The notes under the pieces: model-generated
What the model was told of the DNA's origin: nothing
The model's input: the letters and a program-made list of their open reading frames with translations, nothing else
The model's database searches: none
Part shown: positions 55,049 to 64,000 of the stretch, one piece after another
Layout of the letters: each line of letters begins with the position of its first letter
Position numbering within the stretch: position 1 is the stretch's first letter
Assembly (NCBI RefSeq): GCF_003968655.1
Contig: NZ_RXYK01000001.1
Coordinates: 248,001-312,000 of the forward strand
Direction: 5' to 3'
DNA: 64,000 nucleotides
Source: Chlorobium phaeovibrioides
GTDB lineage: Bacteria; Bacteroidota; Chlorobiia; Chlorobiales; Chlorobiaceae
Translations under genes and position numbers: made by a program

Positions 55049-56959
55049 ATGGAAACGACTTCCACAATAGAGCTTCTCCTCAACCGTCTGAAGGCATTGC
55101 AGAGTTCAGCTGCCAGCTATCTCGTACCAAACATATGGAATTCAGAAGAAACAGGGGCCTCGCTCCAATCGCCTGCCCCCTGGTTCATCGGACGCATAGA
55201 AGAAATTCTGCAGACCGGATCATCAACACCAGCCGCTACCTTCCCTGAAAACTGGCAAAAGGATACCGTCGTCTACAACCTTTTTGTACGATTCGGGACA
55301 GCATTTGACCATAACGGCGACGGAAGCATCTCCGAAAAGCCTTTGCCAGAAGGCTTCCGTGAAACCGGGACACTTCTGAAAGCGATTGCTCTTTTACCCT
55401 ACATAAAAAAACTGGGAGCAAACACCGTCTACCTCCTGCCGCTGACCGAAATCGGTACGGCCAACAGGAAAGGCTCGCTCGGATCCCCATACGCCATAAA
55501 AGACCCGATGAAGCTGGACCCGATGCTGGCTGAACCCGCACTCGACCTTTCACCGGAAATTCTATTGAAAGCATTTGTTGAAGCAGCTCATCTTCTTGGA
55601 ATGCGTGTTGTCCTTGAATTTGTATTCCGCACGGCCGCCACTGACAGCAACTGGATAGAAAAGCACCCCGACTGGTTCTACTGGCTGAAAAACGATGTGC
55701 CGCAATCTTCATACGGCCCTCCGCAGTTTGATCAGGATACCCTCACACGCATCTTTTCGCAGGTGGACCGACACGAGCTCGCCTACCTTCCCGCACCCAC
55801 TGAGGCCTTTAAGGAGCAGTTTGCCCCCCACCCGGTCACAGTCACAAAAACCAATGAAGGCATTCAGGCAACCGATGCCAATGGAGAAGCCTGCAGAATA
55901 GCAAGTGCATTCTCCGACTGGCCGCCAGATGACCGCCAGCCGGCATGGACTGATGTAACCTACCTGAAAATGCACAGGCCTGAAGAGTTCAACTACATCG
56001 CCTACAACACCATCCGGATGTACGATGAGGCACTCAACGATCCCGAATCCTTCAATACCGGTCTCTGGAATGAAATTTCTTCCATCATTCCCCGCTTTCA
56101 GGAGGAATACGGAATTGATGGCGCCATGATGGACATGGGCCACGCCCTGCCTCCTCTGCTCAAAAAAAACATTGTTGAAAAAGCCAGGGCAACACGCCCT
56201 GACTTCCTGTTCTGGGACGAAAACTTCAACCCAACCTCTGAAATCAGGGATGAAGGATTCAACGCCGTGTTCGGCTCCCTGCCCTTTGTCATCAATGACA
56301 TCATCTATATCCGCGGACTTCTCAACTTTCTCAACAAAACAGGGGTCGCCCTGCCATTCTTCGGTACGGGTGAAAACCACAACACACCCAGAGTTCCATT
56401 CCGCTTCCCGAAAGAAGCAGCCGGACGCAACTACTCAGCCTTCATTTTCACCCTCGCAGCCATACTGCCAACACTTCCCTTCATCCAATCAGGCATGGAA
56501 GTCAGCGAATGGCATCCTGTGAACCTCGGCCTGAACTTCACCGATGAAGACCGGACAAACTTTCCGCCTGAAACGCTCCCCCTCTTCAGCCCGGCAGCCA
56601 TTGACTGGAAGGAGACCAACACTCTCCCGCCGCTCACCAGCTACATTCAGAAAATCATCGCCATCCGCAGTCAATACCTTGACATCATTCTCTCTGGAGA
56701 AGCCGGCTCCATAGGAATTCCCTATGTCAGTCATGAGCAGCTTTTCGCCATCAAAAGAACTGCCGAAGGGCGTTCACTGCTCTTCATCGGCAACAGCAAC
56801 ATGCACGAACCCATAACAGGAGGGCTGGAATTCGGAATGAAAACAGGCGTGCTTGAAGACCTCATCAGCCGAAAACCGCATTCCATTGTCAACCATAGGC
56901 TTGAGGCAACATTCCAGCCTGGTGAATGCATGCTTTTTCTTCTCCCAACGGAAAACTGA
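55049..56959 (+). CDS. GH13 alpha-amylase-like protein with altered catalytic residues
   Basis: A 636-residue protein with a (beta/alpha)8 barrel of the GH13 type: '[15 protein letters not shown]' and '[14 protein letters not shown]' (regions V and I), '[14 protein letters not shown]' (region II, nucleophile Asp kept but the usual Arg replaced by Met), '[10 protein letters not shown]' (region III, Glu present) and '[13 protein letters not shown]' (region IV, the usual Asp after NH replaced by Asn). It may be a transferase, a binding protein or inactive. I chose ATG 55049; an in-frame TTG at 55031 is less likely. Cytoplasmic, no signal peptide. Confidence 0.78.
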   Translation: METTSTIELLLNRLKALQSSAASYLVPNIWNSEETGASLQSPAPWFIGRIEEILQTGSSTPAATFPENWQKDTVVYNLFVRFGTAFDHNGDGSISEKPLPEGFRETGTLLKAIALLPYIKKLGANTVYLLPLTEIGTANRKGSLGSPYAIKDPMKLDPMLAEPALDLSPEILLKAFVEAAHLLGMRVVLEFVFRTAATDSNWIEKHPDWFYWLKNDVPQSSYGPPQFDQDTLTRIFSQVDRHELAYLPAPTEAFKEQFAPHPVTVTKTNEGIQATDANGEACRIASAFSDWPPDDRQPAWTDVTYLKMHRPEEFNYIAYNTIRMYDEALNDPESFNTGLWNEISSIIPRFQEEYGIDGAMMDMGHALPPLLKKNIVEKARATRPDFLFWDENFNPTSEIRDEGFNAVFGSLPFVINDIIYIRGLLNFLNKTGVALPFFGTGENHNTPRVPFRFPKEAAGRNYSAFIFTLAAILPTLPFIQSGMEVSEWHPVNLGLNFTDEDRTNFPPETLPLFSPAAIDWKETNTLPPLTSYIQKIIAIRSQYLDIILSGEAGSIGIPYVSHEQLFAIKRTAEGRSLLFIGNSNMHEPITGGLEFGMKTGVLEDLISRKPHSIVNHRLEATFQPGECMLFLLPTEN

Positions 56960-57056
56960 ACGGCGATTGAAAAGAAATTGCTGTAAATCGTATCTTGTTT
57001 GGCGCAATAACCATCTTCATCCGATTCAATTCAACACCGTAAACCCTTATTCAACC

Positions 57057-57968
57057 ATGGCCATACTCATTGTCGGCTCTCTTGCATTTGACGATATCGA
57101 AACCCCCTTCGGCAGTTCCATGAACACCCTTGGAGGATCGTCAACCTACATCGCTCTTTCAGCAAGCTATTTTTCCGACGCCATACAGATGGTAGGCGTG
57201 GTTGGATCCGACTTTGAAGAGAGCCACTTCAAGCTCCTGCACAACAGAAATATCGATACCAAAGGCGTTCAGGTGGTCGAAGAAGGCAAAACCTTCCGCT
57301 GGGCAGGCCGCTACCACTACGACATGAACACCCGTGATACGCTTGACACCCAGCTCAATGTATTTGCTGATTTTGATCCCCGCGTACCTCAGCGCTATCA
57401 GGACACAGGCATTGTTGTTCTCGGCAACATCGACCCTGAACTGCAGATGAAGGTGCTGGACCAGATCCAGAAACCCGAAATGGTCATTCTCGACACAATG
57501 AACTTCTGGATTGAGGGAAAACCAGAAGCGCTGAAGAAAACCCTGAGCCGCGTCGATGTCTTCATTCTTAACGACAGCGAAGCACGCCTGCTCAGCGGTG
57601 ATCCCAATCTGGTCAAATCAGCCCGTATCATCCGCGAAATGGGCCCCAAAACGCTCATCATCAAAAAAGGCGAACATGGAGCGCTCCTTTTTACAGACAA
57701 CGGCATCTTCGCCGCCCCCGCATTTCCGCTTGAATCAATCTTTGACCCCACCGGAGCAGGCGATACCTTTGCAGGAGGCTTCATAGGCCACCTCTCACGC
57801 TGCGAAACAGTCAACGACACAGAGCTCCGCAAAGCCGTTCTCTATGGCAGCGCCATGGCCAGCTTCTGCGTCGAGAAATTCGGCACAGAAAAAATTGCAG
57901 ACCTCACCATGCTCGACATTGAAGACCGTTACGACAGCTTCCTCGAACTCTCCAGAATCGAGTGCTGA
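57057..57968 (+). CDS. PfkB-family carbohydrate/nucleoside kinase
   Basis: A 303-residue ribokinase-like enzyme. 'LIVGSLAFDDIETPFGSSMNTLGGSSTYIALSAS' (split) is the PfkB N-terminal region with the sugar-binding Gly-Gly, 'FILNDSEARLLSG' the middle block, and 'DPTGAGDTFAGGFIGHL' the signature with catalytic Asp. The substrate cannot be assigned; adenosine, ribose and fructose-phosphate are all possible. ATG 57057 matches the family start; the open frame upstream overlaps the preceding gene. Confidence 0.9.
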   Translation: MAILIVGSLAFDDIETPFGSSMNTLGGSSTYIALSASYFSDAIQMVGVVGSDFEESHFKLLHNRNIDTKGVQVVEEGKTFRWAGRYHYDMNTRDTLDTQLNVFADFDPRVPQRYQDTGIVVLGNIDPELQMKVLDQIQKPEMVILDTMNFWIEGKPEALKKTLSRVDVFILNDSEARLLSGDPNLVKSARIIREMGPKTLIIKKGEHGALLFTDNGIFAAPAFPLESIFDPTGAGDTFAGGFIGHLSRCETVNDTELRKAVLYGSAMASFCVEKFGTEKIADLTMLDIEDRYDSFLELSRIEC

Positions 57969-58031
57969 GACCATCCACCGGCATTCATCACATGAACCCG
58001 GGGGCACCCACCCCCGGATTCCACAGAGACT

Positions 58032-59789
58032 ATGAACGCACTCAACATCCTCGACTACAGCTTCATCTTCGGCTACCTTCTCCTGACGCTTTTCATCGGT
58101 CTCTGGTTTTCAAAGAGAGCCAGTGAAAATGTTGGTGAGTTCTTCCTTTCGGGCCGCAAACTCCCCTGGTGGATAGCGGGAACCGGCATGGTGGCCACCA
58201 CCTTCGCTGCTGACACTCCGCTTGCCGTCACAGGATTCGTAGCCAAACATGGCATAGCCGGTAACTGGGTCTGGTGGACTTTTGTCTCAGGAGGCATGCT
58301 GACCGTCTTCTTTTTCGCCCGTCTCTGGCGCCGCGCTGAAATCCTTACCGACCTTGAATTCATAGAACTCCGCTACAGCGGAAAAGCCGCGCGCTTTCTC
58401 AGAGGGTTCAAAGCGATCTACTTCGGCCTCTTCATCAACGCCGTCATCATCGGCTGGGTGAATCTGGCCATGTTCAAGATCATCAGCATCATGATGCCGG
58501 AACTCAACCCTCAATTGACCATCATAGCCCTCGTTCTTCTCACCACCTTTTACTCCGGGCTTTCAGGGCTCTGGGGCGTCTCAATCACCGACGCCGTGCA
58601 GTTTGTCATTGCCATTGTCGGGTGCGTCATCCTTGCTGTTCTGGCAGTCCGGTCTCCGGCAGTTGTCGACGCAGGCGGACTTCAGGCAGCACTTCCCCCA
58701 TGGATGTTCGACTTCTTCCCCGCAATAAACAGCACAGGTCAGAATGGCGCCGGCGCCTTTGCCCTCCCTTTTGCATCCTTTGCCGCCATGGCTTTTGTGC
58801 AGTGGTGGGCCTCATGGTATCCCGGATCAGAACCCGGAGGGGGCGGATACATAGCACAGCGGATGATGAGCGCCAAAGACGAAAAGCACTCCCTGCTCGC
58901 CACCCTCTGGTTCACTGTGGCGCACTACTGCCTTCGCCCCTGGCCATGGATAATTGTTGCCCTGGCAAGCCTTGTCATGTTCCCCGACCTGCCCGTAGGC
59001 CAGAAAGAGGACGGCTTTGTCTATGTCATGCGCGATGTGCTCCCCCCGGGACTCAAGGGGCTCCTTATTGCGGCATTTCTTGCGGCCTACATGTCGACCC
59101 TCTCCACACACCTCAACTGGGGAACAAGCTACCTCATCAACGACTTTTACAAACGGTTCATCAAAACAGATGGTGATGCCCGGCACTATGTCAGGGTATC
59201 AAAACTCACCACAGCCCTAACGGCCGCCTTTGCCCTCTACATAACATTCTTCGTTCTCAGTACCATTACAGGCGCATGGGAGTTCCTTATCCAGTGCGGC
59301 GCCGGAACAGGATTTGTCCTCATCCTCCGCTGGTTCTGGTGGAGGCTCAACGCATGGAGTGAAATCACCTCCATGGTTGCTCCGTTCCTCGCATACGGTT
59401 ACCTCAGCTTTTTCACTGATATTGTCTTTCCATCATCCATCTTCATTATCGTCGCCTTCACCATCGCCAGCACGCTTGCAGTCACTTTCCTCACCAAACC
59501 CTCCGATCGGGCTCACCTGGAAGCTTTCTACCGCACCACACGGGTTGGAGGCATTCTCTGGCAACCTGTAGCAAAGAATCTGCCCGAAGTAGAGGGCGAC
59601 ACAGGCTTCTTCCGCCTCTTTCTCGACTGGGCCCTTGGCATCATCATGGTCTACTCCATCCTGTTCGGCACCGGACGCATACTCTTCGGGGACCCCCTGC
59701 AGGGTTCGCTCTTCATACTGGCAGGAGCGCTTGCCGGCATCCTCATCTTCATGGACCTGAACCGCCGTGGATGGAGCAACCTCAACTGA
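58032..59789 (+). CDS. Sodium:solute symporter (SSS) family protein
   Basis: A 585-residue membrane protein with about 13-14 helices of the LeuT-like SSS family. It begins 'LNILDYSFIFGYLLLTLFIGLWFSKRASENVGEFFLSGRKLPWWIAGTGM' (split), the classic SSS N-terminus, and has 'FYSGLSGLWGVSITDAVQF' and 'LIAAFLAAYMSTLSTHLNWG' with Ser/Thr residues forming the sodium site. The substrate is unknown. It follows the PfkB gene by 63 bases. Confidence 0.92.
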   Translation: MNALNILDYSFIFGYLLLTLFIGLWFSKRASENVGEFFLSGRKLPWWIAGTGMVATTFAADTPLAVTGFVAKHGIAGNWVWWTFVSGGMLTVFFFARLWRRAEILTDLEFIELRYSGKAARFLRGFKAIYFGLFINAVIIGWVNLAMFKIISIMMPELNPQLTIIALVLLTTFYSGLSGLWGVSITDAVQFVIAIVGCVILAVLAVRSPAVVDAGGLQAALPPWMFDFFPAINSTGQNGAGAFALPFASFAAMAFVQWWASWYPGSEPGGGGYIAQRMMSAKDEKHSLLATLWFTVAHYCLRPWPWIIVALASLVMFPDLPVGQKEDGFVYVMRDVLPPGLKGLLIAAFLAAYMSTLSTHLNWGTSYLINDFYKRFIKTDGDARHYVRVSKLTTALTAAFALYITFFVLSTITGAWEFLIQCGAGTGFVLILRWFWWRLNAWSEITSMVAPFLAYGYLSFFTDIVFPSSIFIIVAFTIASTLAVTFLTKPSDRAHLEAFYRTTRVGGILWQPVAKNLPEVEGDTGFFRLFLDWALGIIMVYSILFGTGRILFGDPLQGSLFILAGALAGILIFMDLNRRGWSNLN

Positions 59790-59806
59790 AAAAAATCAAG
59801 AGCACC

Positions 59807-60388
59807 ATGGCCTTTCCTCCAATCATTCTTGCCTCTCAATCGCCAAGACGCAAAGAGATTCTGCAGCTGAGCGGCCTTTCTTTCAGCACCGTAAGCATAG
59901 AAACACCAGAACACCTTGACCCGGCCGAAAGCATTGAATCGAATGTCCGGCGCATAGCAGAGGAAAAAGCAAAGGCTGCAATACAGAGCTTCCAGAACGA
60001 CACGAGAGATCCGGTTCTGCTCGGAGCCGACACTGTTGTAGCTATAGACGGGCGTATTCTCGGCAAACCGGCCAATGCGGCTGAAGCACTCGAAATGCTC
60101 CTCCAGCTTCAGGGAAGAACCCACGAAGTGCATACTGGATTTGCGCTTCTCCAGAGAGCTCACCTCTACAGCGAATGCGCCACAACCGAAGTAACCCTGA
60201 ACAAGATGACAGAGGAAGAGATACTGCACTACATCAACACCGCAGCTCCTTTCGACAAAGCAGGCTCATACGGCATTCAGGACCCTGTCATGGCCTGCTT
60301 CGTCTGCAGCATAACCGGTTGCTACTACAATGTTATGGGTCTTCCCCTCTCCCGTGTATGGATGGCACTTCAGAAATTGAGGAGCTGA
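59807..60388 (+). CDS. maf: Maf-like nucleotide pyrophosphatase
   Basis: A 193-residue Maf/YhdE-type enzyme hydrolysing non-canonical nucleoside triphosphates (dTTP/UTP type). 'IILASQSPRRKEILQLSGL' at residues 6-24 is the family opening and 'LLGADTVVAIDGRILGKPANAAEA' (split) and 'DKAGSYGIQD' are the other motifs. I chose ATG 59807; the upstream ATG at 59771 overlaps the symporter gene. The stop is five bases before miaA. Confidence 0.94.
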   Translation: MAFPPIILASQSPRRKEILQLSGLSFSTVSIETPEHLDPAESIESNVRRIAEEKAKAAIQSFQNDTRDPVLLGADTVVAIDGRILGKPANAAEALEMLLQLQGRTHEVHTGFALLQRAHLYSECATTEVTLNKMTEEEILHYINTAAPFDKAGSYGIQDPVMACFVCSITGCYYNVMGLPLSRVWMALQKLRS

Positions 60389-60393
60389 CGGCG

Positions 60394-61323
60394 ATGCCGG
60401 CAAAGACAAAAGAACCCGCAGCACTGGTCATCACCGGCCCCACCGCATCCGGCAAATCAGCCCTCGCACACGAAGTTGCACTCAGAACCGGCGCTGAAAT
60501 AATTTCAGCCGACTCCCGCCAGATTTACCGTGAACTCACCATCGGCTCAGCAAAGCCAACTCCTGAAATGCTTGGTGAAGTCCCCTACCACTTCATCAAC
60601 GAAAAAACCATTGGCGAGCCCTACAGCGCAGGGGCATTCGCCACAGAATCACGAGCACGCATAGCCATGATCCGCAAGCGAGGCAACCCAGTCATCGTAG
60701 CAGGCGGCTCACCCCTCTACCTTCAGGGACTCATTGAAGGGTTCTCCGACCTCCCTCCAGCTGACCCGAAAATCCGCGAAAAGCTCCAAAAAGAACTCGC
60801 CGAACAAGGAAGCCGTGCCCTCTACAGAAAACTTCAGGACCTTGACCCTGAACGGGCGGCAACCCTCGACCACACAAAAACCCACCGCCTCATCCGTAAC
60901 CTGGAAATCATAGAACTCATCGGAAAAAGCAGTACACCACCCTCACCAACTCCCGAAATGCAATTCCACGCTGTGGCACTCAATTTCCCGCGCGAAGAAC
61001 TCTACCAGCGCATCAACCTGCGTGTCGAGGAAATGATGAGCGAGGGTCTCCTTCAGGAAGCAGAGGCTCTCCTGAAAAAATACCGTCCCGAAATCTCAAA
61101 CCGTACACTGCCCGCACTCCTTACCGTCGGCTATCAGGAACTGTTCGACCACCTGGAGAGAAAAACCCCACTTGAGGGGGCCGTGACCCTCATACAACAG
61201 CACACCCGCAACTACGCCAAACGCCAGTTGACCTTTCTGCGCAACCGGATGCAGCTCAACTGGATTCAAGCGCCATTGACCGCTCAGGAACGCACTGAGC
61301 TCGCCGAAAGCCTTCTTTCTTGA
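60394..61323 (+). CDS. miaA: tRNA dimethylallyltransferase
   Basis: A 309-residue enzyme that adds dimethylallyl to A37 of tRNAs reading UNN codons. 'VITGPTASGKSALAHEVAL' is the P-loop, 'IISADSRQIYRELTIGSAKP' and 'VGGSPLYLQGLIEG' (here AGGSPLYLQG) the DMAPP and tRNA-binding blocks, and 'QQHTRNYAKRQLTFLRN' the C-terminal one. I chose ATG 60394, five bases after maf; earlier in-frame Met codons lie inside maf. Confidence 0.96.
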   Translation: MPAKTKEPAALVITGPTASGKSALAHEVALRTGAEIISADSRQIYRELTIGSAKPTPEMLGEVPYHFINEKTIGEPYSAGAFATESRARIAMIRKRGNPVIVAGGSPLYLQGLIEGFSDLPPADPKIREKLQKELAEQGSRALYRKLQDLDPERAATLDHTKTHRLIRNLEIIELIGKSSTPPSPTPEMQFHAVALNFPREELYQRINLRVEEMMSEGLLQEAEALLKKYRPEISNRTLPALLTVGYQELFDHLERKTPLEGAVTLIQQHTRNYAKRQLTFLRNRMQLNWIQAPLTAQERTELAESLLS

Positions 61324-61429
61324 GTGTCGAACTTTTTATTTGGCTTGCAGGAGAAAAGAAAGTAGGTTGCCCACCAACCCTAACCCTAACCACTGGCGGC
61401 CCTTCAGTAGCCTGAACAAGATCACTTGC

Positions 61430-62425
61430 ATGAGTACCCGATTGACCCCCTTCAGTTTTTTTTCATTCGTTATTTCGACCATTCTGCTCATCACCATGCC
61501 GCACACGGCAATGGCCATTGATGAAATCATCTTCCACAATGGCGACAGGATCTCCGGTGCAGTGGTGCGGATGGACAAAAGCGTCCTCCAGCTCAAAACA
61601 GAGTATGCAGGAACTCTCTTCATTGCATGGGATTCCATCAGCGGAATATCCTCCGACTCCCCCATGCGAATACTCATGAAAGAGGGTGGCGCCAGAACAG
61701 TCATGAGCATCACTGCGGAAAACCGCAACTCCATACAGGCAATCAACCCCGAAGCATGGCAGACAGGGGATGGCCATCTTTTTAAGGGCGAAGCCGCAAT
61801 GTCGCTGAATATTGACCGTGGCAACACCCGGCAGGAGGAGGCCGACCTTGATCTGGCCATGGAGTGGCGGCACCTCAACCATAGAATCAAGCTGCAGAGT
61901 GAGCTGGAGTATGATACCGCAGAAAACGAAAAAACAACCGACAGGTGGTTCATTCTTGCCAAATACGACAATATCGTCTCATCGCTCCGATACTACGGAG
62001 GCAAAGTCTCCTATAAAACGGACCGGATAGCCGATCTCAACCTTCGCCTGACGGCAGGGCCCTATCTGGGCATCCAGTTCATCAACAGACCAACAACTAA
62101 ACTCAGCACCGAATTTGGTGTGGACGGAGTGAAGGAGTCTTTTGACGCGTTGCCCGAAAACACCTACCTTGCAGGATCCTGGTCGCTTGATTTCAGCCAC
62201 ACCATCATTGACGATGCGCTGCAGTTCTACCACCGTCAGAAAGGGCTGGCAAATGTCAACAACCTCAACGGCGTAGTTCTTGATACCTGGACCGGACTGA
62301 AAATCCCCATTCGTGGCGGGTTCAGTACCAGCGCTGAACTCAAAGCCGAATACAGTGGAGATGCACTGGCAGGCATTGATCCATGGGACCTTGCCTATCG
62401 TCTCAAATTCGGCTACCTCTGGTAA
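61430..62425 (+). CDS. DUF481 family outer-membrane protein
   Basis: A 331-residue protein with a signal peptide (residues 1-28, cleavage at AMA) and a beta-barrel-like DUF481 domain: 'NGDRISGAVVRMDKSVLQLKTEYAG' (split) near the N-terminus is an Sm-like segment, then 'GEAAMSLNIDRGNTRQEEADLDLAMEW' (split) starts the barrel, ending 'YRLKFGYLW' with an aromatic C-terminus. The function is unknown; related proteins in Proteobacteria are salt-induced outer-membrane proteins. A terminator follows at 62445. Confidence 0.85.
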   Translation: MSTRLTPFSFFSFVISTILLITMPHTAMAIDEIIFHNGDRISGAVVRMDKSVLQLKTEYAGTLFIAWDSISGISSDSPMRILMKEGGARTVMSITAENRNSIQAINPEAWQTGDGHLFKGEAAMSLNIDRGNTRQEEADLDLAMEWRHLNHRIKLQSELEYDTAENEKTTDRWFILAKYDNIVSSLRYYGGKVSYKTDRIADLNLRLTAGPYLGIQFINRPTTKLSTEFGVDGVKESFDALPENTYLAGSWSLDFSHTIIDDALQFYHRQKGLANVNNLNGVVLDTWTGLKIPIRGGFSTSAELKAEYSGDALAGIDPWDLAYRLKFGYLW

Positions 62426-62444
62426 CCGGAAGGAAGCATTATCG

Positions 62445-62479
62445 GGGCATAAAAAAAATTCTCAATGCCCTTTTTTTTT
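62445..62479 (+). terminator. Rho-independent terminator after the DUF481 gene
   Basis: GGGCAT (62445-62450) and ATGCCC (62465-62470) pair, with an A-rich loop, and nine T follow at 62471-62479. A TATAAT at 62483-62488 right after it may start the next gene's transcript. Confidence 0.8.
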
Positions 62480-62585
62480 ACCTATAATTGAAGTGGGCTG
62501 GTTCAACATCAAAAGGTTCATTTTTCACATCGCTGACAGAAAACAAGTTCGTAATCTCTTACAGGTTTTATCGTAGGAATTTACA

Positions 62586-63149
62586 ATGAAGCATTCAGTA
62601 TCGAATCGGAAAGAACTCACCATTCTTAAAATTGAAGAAGATGTTTTTGACTTTCGTCATGGGCCTTCGTACAGAAAAACTCTTGAAGACCTGATAGAGA
62701 ATGGCAACACCCATCTCATCATCGATTTCTCAAAAGTAAAGGCAATTGACTCCTGCGGAATCAGCTCCATACTGCTGGCCCACAAACTCGCCAATACCGC
62801 TCATGGACTGGCCATTTTTGTGGCTCTCTGCCAGCAGATAAAAGACCTGCTGAAACTGACCTGCATTGACAAACAGCTCTATATTTTTTCCTCAATCAAT
62901 GAAGTCGTCACATTGATTGAACCTGCCATGAAAAGCCGACGGGGCTCCAAAGGACACAGTAAAGCCCCTGCATTTGACCCTATTGAAGAGCTGGATGAAG
63001 AGATTGACCTGATTGAAGAGAACGGACTCTCAGACGATGCTTTTGATGAAGACTTTGATCCTGATGAGGATGTCAATGCAAAGAGTGCGACAATGAAAGC
63101 GACTGGCGAGAAAAAAAGAGGTCGCCCAAAAAAAACATCTAAAAAATAA
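62586..63149 (+). CDS. STAS-domain protein with acidic linker and AT-hook-like basic tail
   Basis: A 187-residue protein. Residues about 1-115 form a STAS anti-sigma-factor-antagonist domain: 'HLIIDFSKVKAIDSCGISSIL' (split) contains the conserved phosphorylatable Ser in DSxG. Residues about 128-165 are strongly acidic (Glu/Asp runs), and the C-terminus is 'GEKKRGRPKKTSKK', where RGRP is the AT-hook core for minor-groove DNA binding. A DNA-binding tail on a STAS protein is unusual. No adjacent anti-sigma kinase; one is encoded at 45384. Function unknown. Confidence 0.85.
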   Translation: MKHSVSNRKELTILKIEEDVFDFRHGPSYRKTLEDLIENGNTHLIIDFSKVKAIDSCGISSILLAHKLANTAHGLAIFVALCQQIKDLLKLTCIDKQLYIFSSINEVVTLIEPAMKSRRGSKGHSKAPAFDPIEELDEEIDLIEENGLSDDAFDEDFDPDEDVNAKSATMKATGEKKRGRPKKTSKK

Positions 63150-63242
63150 CCGCAACAGACAGTTGCCGCCCGCAAAGAGCGCCAATACAACGCGAAAAAG
63201 AACCGGTCTCCCCCAGAACAAACAACAAAAGGAGTTGTGAGT

Positions 63243-64000
63243 ATGGGGGATTCATATTTCCGCCACCACCTGCAGCATCTGCTTGCCTCTGCCGGAGTCA
63301 CTGTTGATGGACCCGAACCATGGGACATTTCCATCCATGACAACCGGTTTTACCGTCGTGTTCTGACTGAAGGCCATCTCGGTGTGGGCGAATCCTACAT
63401 GGACGGCTGGTGGGACTCCCCCGCACTTGACGAGTTCTTCTACCGGGTGCTGCGCGCGGGGCTTGAACAAAAGGTATCAGGCCTGCCAAGGATCCTCAAC
63501 GCGCTTGCCGGCAAACTTTTCAACCATCAGGGGATACACCGGTCTCTCAAGGTTGGAAAGACGCATTATGATATCGGCAACGATCTCTACCGCCTCATGC
63601 TTGACAGGCGAATGATCTACAGTTGTGGCTACTGGCACAATGCAGAAACGCTTGATGACGCACAGGAGAATAAACTGCGCCTGATATTCAGAAAACTTCA
63701 GCTGAAAGCTGGCATGAAGGTTCTCGATATTGGATGCGGATGGGGTGGAGCTGCACGGTTTGCAGCCGAGGAGTACGGAGCCGAAGTGACGGGAATCACC
63801 ATATCAAAAGAACAGGCGCACTGGGCAGAAGACCACTGCAAGGAGCTTGCTGTGAACATCCGCCTTGAGGATTACAGGAAAGTATCAGGGCGGTATGACC
63901 GTATCTATTCCATCGGAATGTTTGAGCATGTCGGATACAAAAACTATCGCCGCTTTTTCCAAACGGTACGACACCTGCTTCAACCCGATGGGCTCTTCCT
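63243..64000 (+). CDS. cfa: Cyclopropane-fatty-acyl-phospholipid synthase, 3' end beyond window
   Basis: The frame from ATG 63243 (GGAG eight bases upstream; an in-frame GTG lies two codons earlier) is open to the window end, 252 codons without a stop. It shows the Cfa pattern: 'LGVGESYMDGWWDSPALDEFF', then 'THYDIGNDLYRLMLDRRMIYSCGYW', the SAM motif 'VLDIGCGWGGAARFAA' and 'SIGMFEHVGYKNY'. The enzyme methylenates unsaturated phospholipid acyl chains using S-adenosylmethionine. About 390 residues are expected, so roughly 140 are missing. Confidence 0.95.
   Translation, partial: MGDSYFRHHLQHLLASAGVTVDGPEPWDISIHDNRFYRRVLTEGHLGVGESYMDGWWDSPALDEFFYRVLRAGLEQKVSGLPRILNALAGKLFNHQGIHRSLKVGKTHYDIGNDLYRLMLDRRMIYSCGYWHNAETLDDAQENKLRLIFRKLQLKAGMKVLDIGCGWGGAARFAAEEYGAEVTGITISKEQAHWAEDHCKELAVNIRLEDYRKVSGRYDRIYSIGMFEHVGYKNYRRFFQTVRHLLQPDGLF

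Noticed and set aside
61377-61392. Telomere-like CCCTAACCCTAACC run before the DUF481 gene
   Set aside because: Only about two and a half units in a short intergenic stretch; chance occurrence is more likely than a functional repeat.
1-64000. Insertion sequences, prophage, CRISPR arrays, rRNA and tRNA genes
   Set aside because: No transposase, integrase, repeat-spacer pattern or recognisable tRNA/rRNA sequence was found on either strand by reading.

Overview
The window reads as a chromosomal segment from a green sulfur bacterium (Chlorobiaceae, Chlorobium/Pelodictyon-like). The support is indirect but consistent: a 75-residue protein resembling the chlorosome envelope CsmB/CsmF type, an rnfBCDGEA operon with an RseC-like partner, an ArsA-family ATPase with an HSP20-like tail, anaerobic NrdD/NrdG, and very heavy investment in cobalamin synthesis and import. 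No rRNA, tRNA, insertion sequence, CRISPR array or prophage was seen. Gene density is high, with many ATGA-type overlaps.

Layout. 1-3052: a partial DUF2141 gene followed by ynbE-, ydbL- and ydbH-like genes (cell-envelope lipid-transfer type module). 3270-6438: a repeat protein, a BaiN/HI0933-type flavoprotein, the Csm-like gene and a SET-domain gene broken by an in-frame TAG. 6435-8359 (minus): an apparent osmC - SLAC1/TehA - DUF134 operon headed by two GCATATGC palindromes. 8502-21413 (minus): a large B12 operon read as riboswitch - btuB - btuF - cobQ - cobD - cbiB - cobO - btuC - btuD - cbiR-like - cobU - cobT - cobS. 21517-24017 (minus): a second B12-riboswitch unit carrying a zinc alcohol dehydrogenase and a TrpD-like phosphoribosyltransferase. 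24056-28631 (minus): a third unit, riboswitch - nrdD - nrdG - cbiA. 28638-29211 (minus): a fourth riboswitch with a consensus promoter in front of a 99-residue protein of unknown function.

29226-37135: Na/phosphate cotransporter, a second BtuF-like lipoprotein, an MFS transporter, a Gfo/Idh/MocA oxidoreductase, a CCA-adding-type enzyme and purB. 37142-43681: rseC, rnfBCDGEA and apbE, one functional module (membrane ferredoxin:NAD oxidoreductase plus its FMN transferase). 43661-48523: pgi, an anti-sigma kinase, amt-glnB and a small porin. 48648-54969 (minus): GNAT protein, DUF2892 protein, DAHP synthase, ArsA-family ATPase, MltD-like transglycosylase, truA. 55049-64000 (plus): a degenerate GH13-like protein, PfkB kinase, SSS symporter, maf, miaA, DUF481 outer-membrane protein, a STAS protein with an AT-hook-like tail, and a cyclopropane fatty acid synthase gene cut by the window edge.

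Taken together, 8.5-29.2 kb is a B12 island. Four cobalamin riboswitches on the same strand lie within about 8 kb. They control uptake, lower-ligand assembly, probable cobamide remodelling (CbiR), corrin amidation (CbiA), a B12-independent ribonucleotide reductase, and two sets of genes whose link to B12 is not explained by known pathways: the adh-trpD-like pair and the 99-residue ORF. These two are the best candidates for undescribed biology here.
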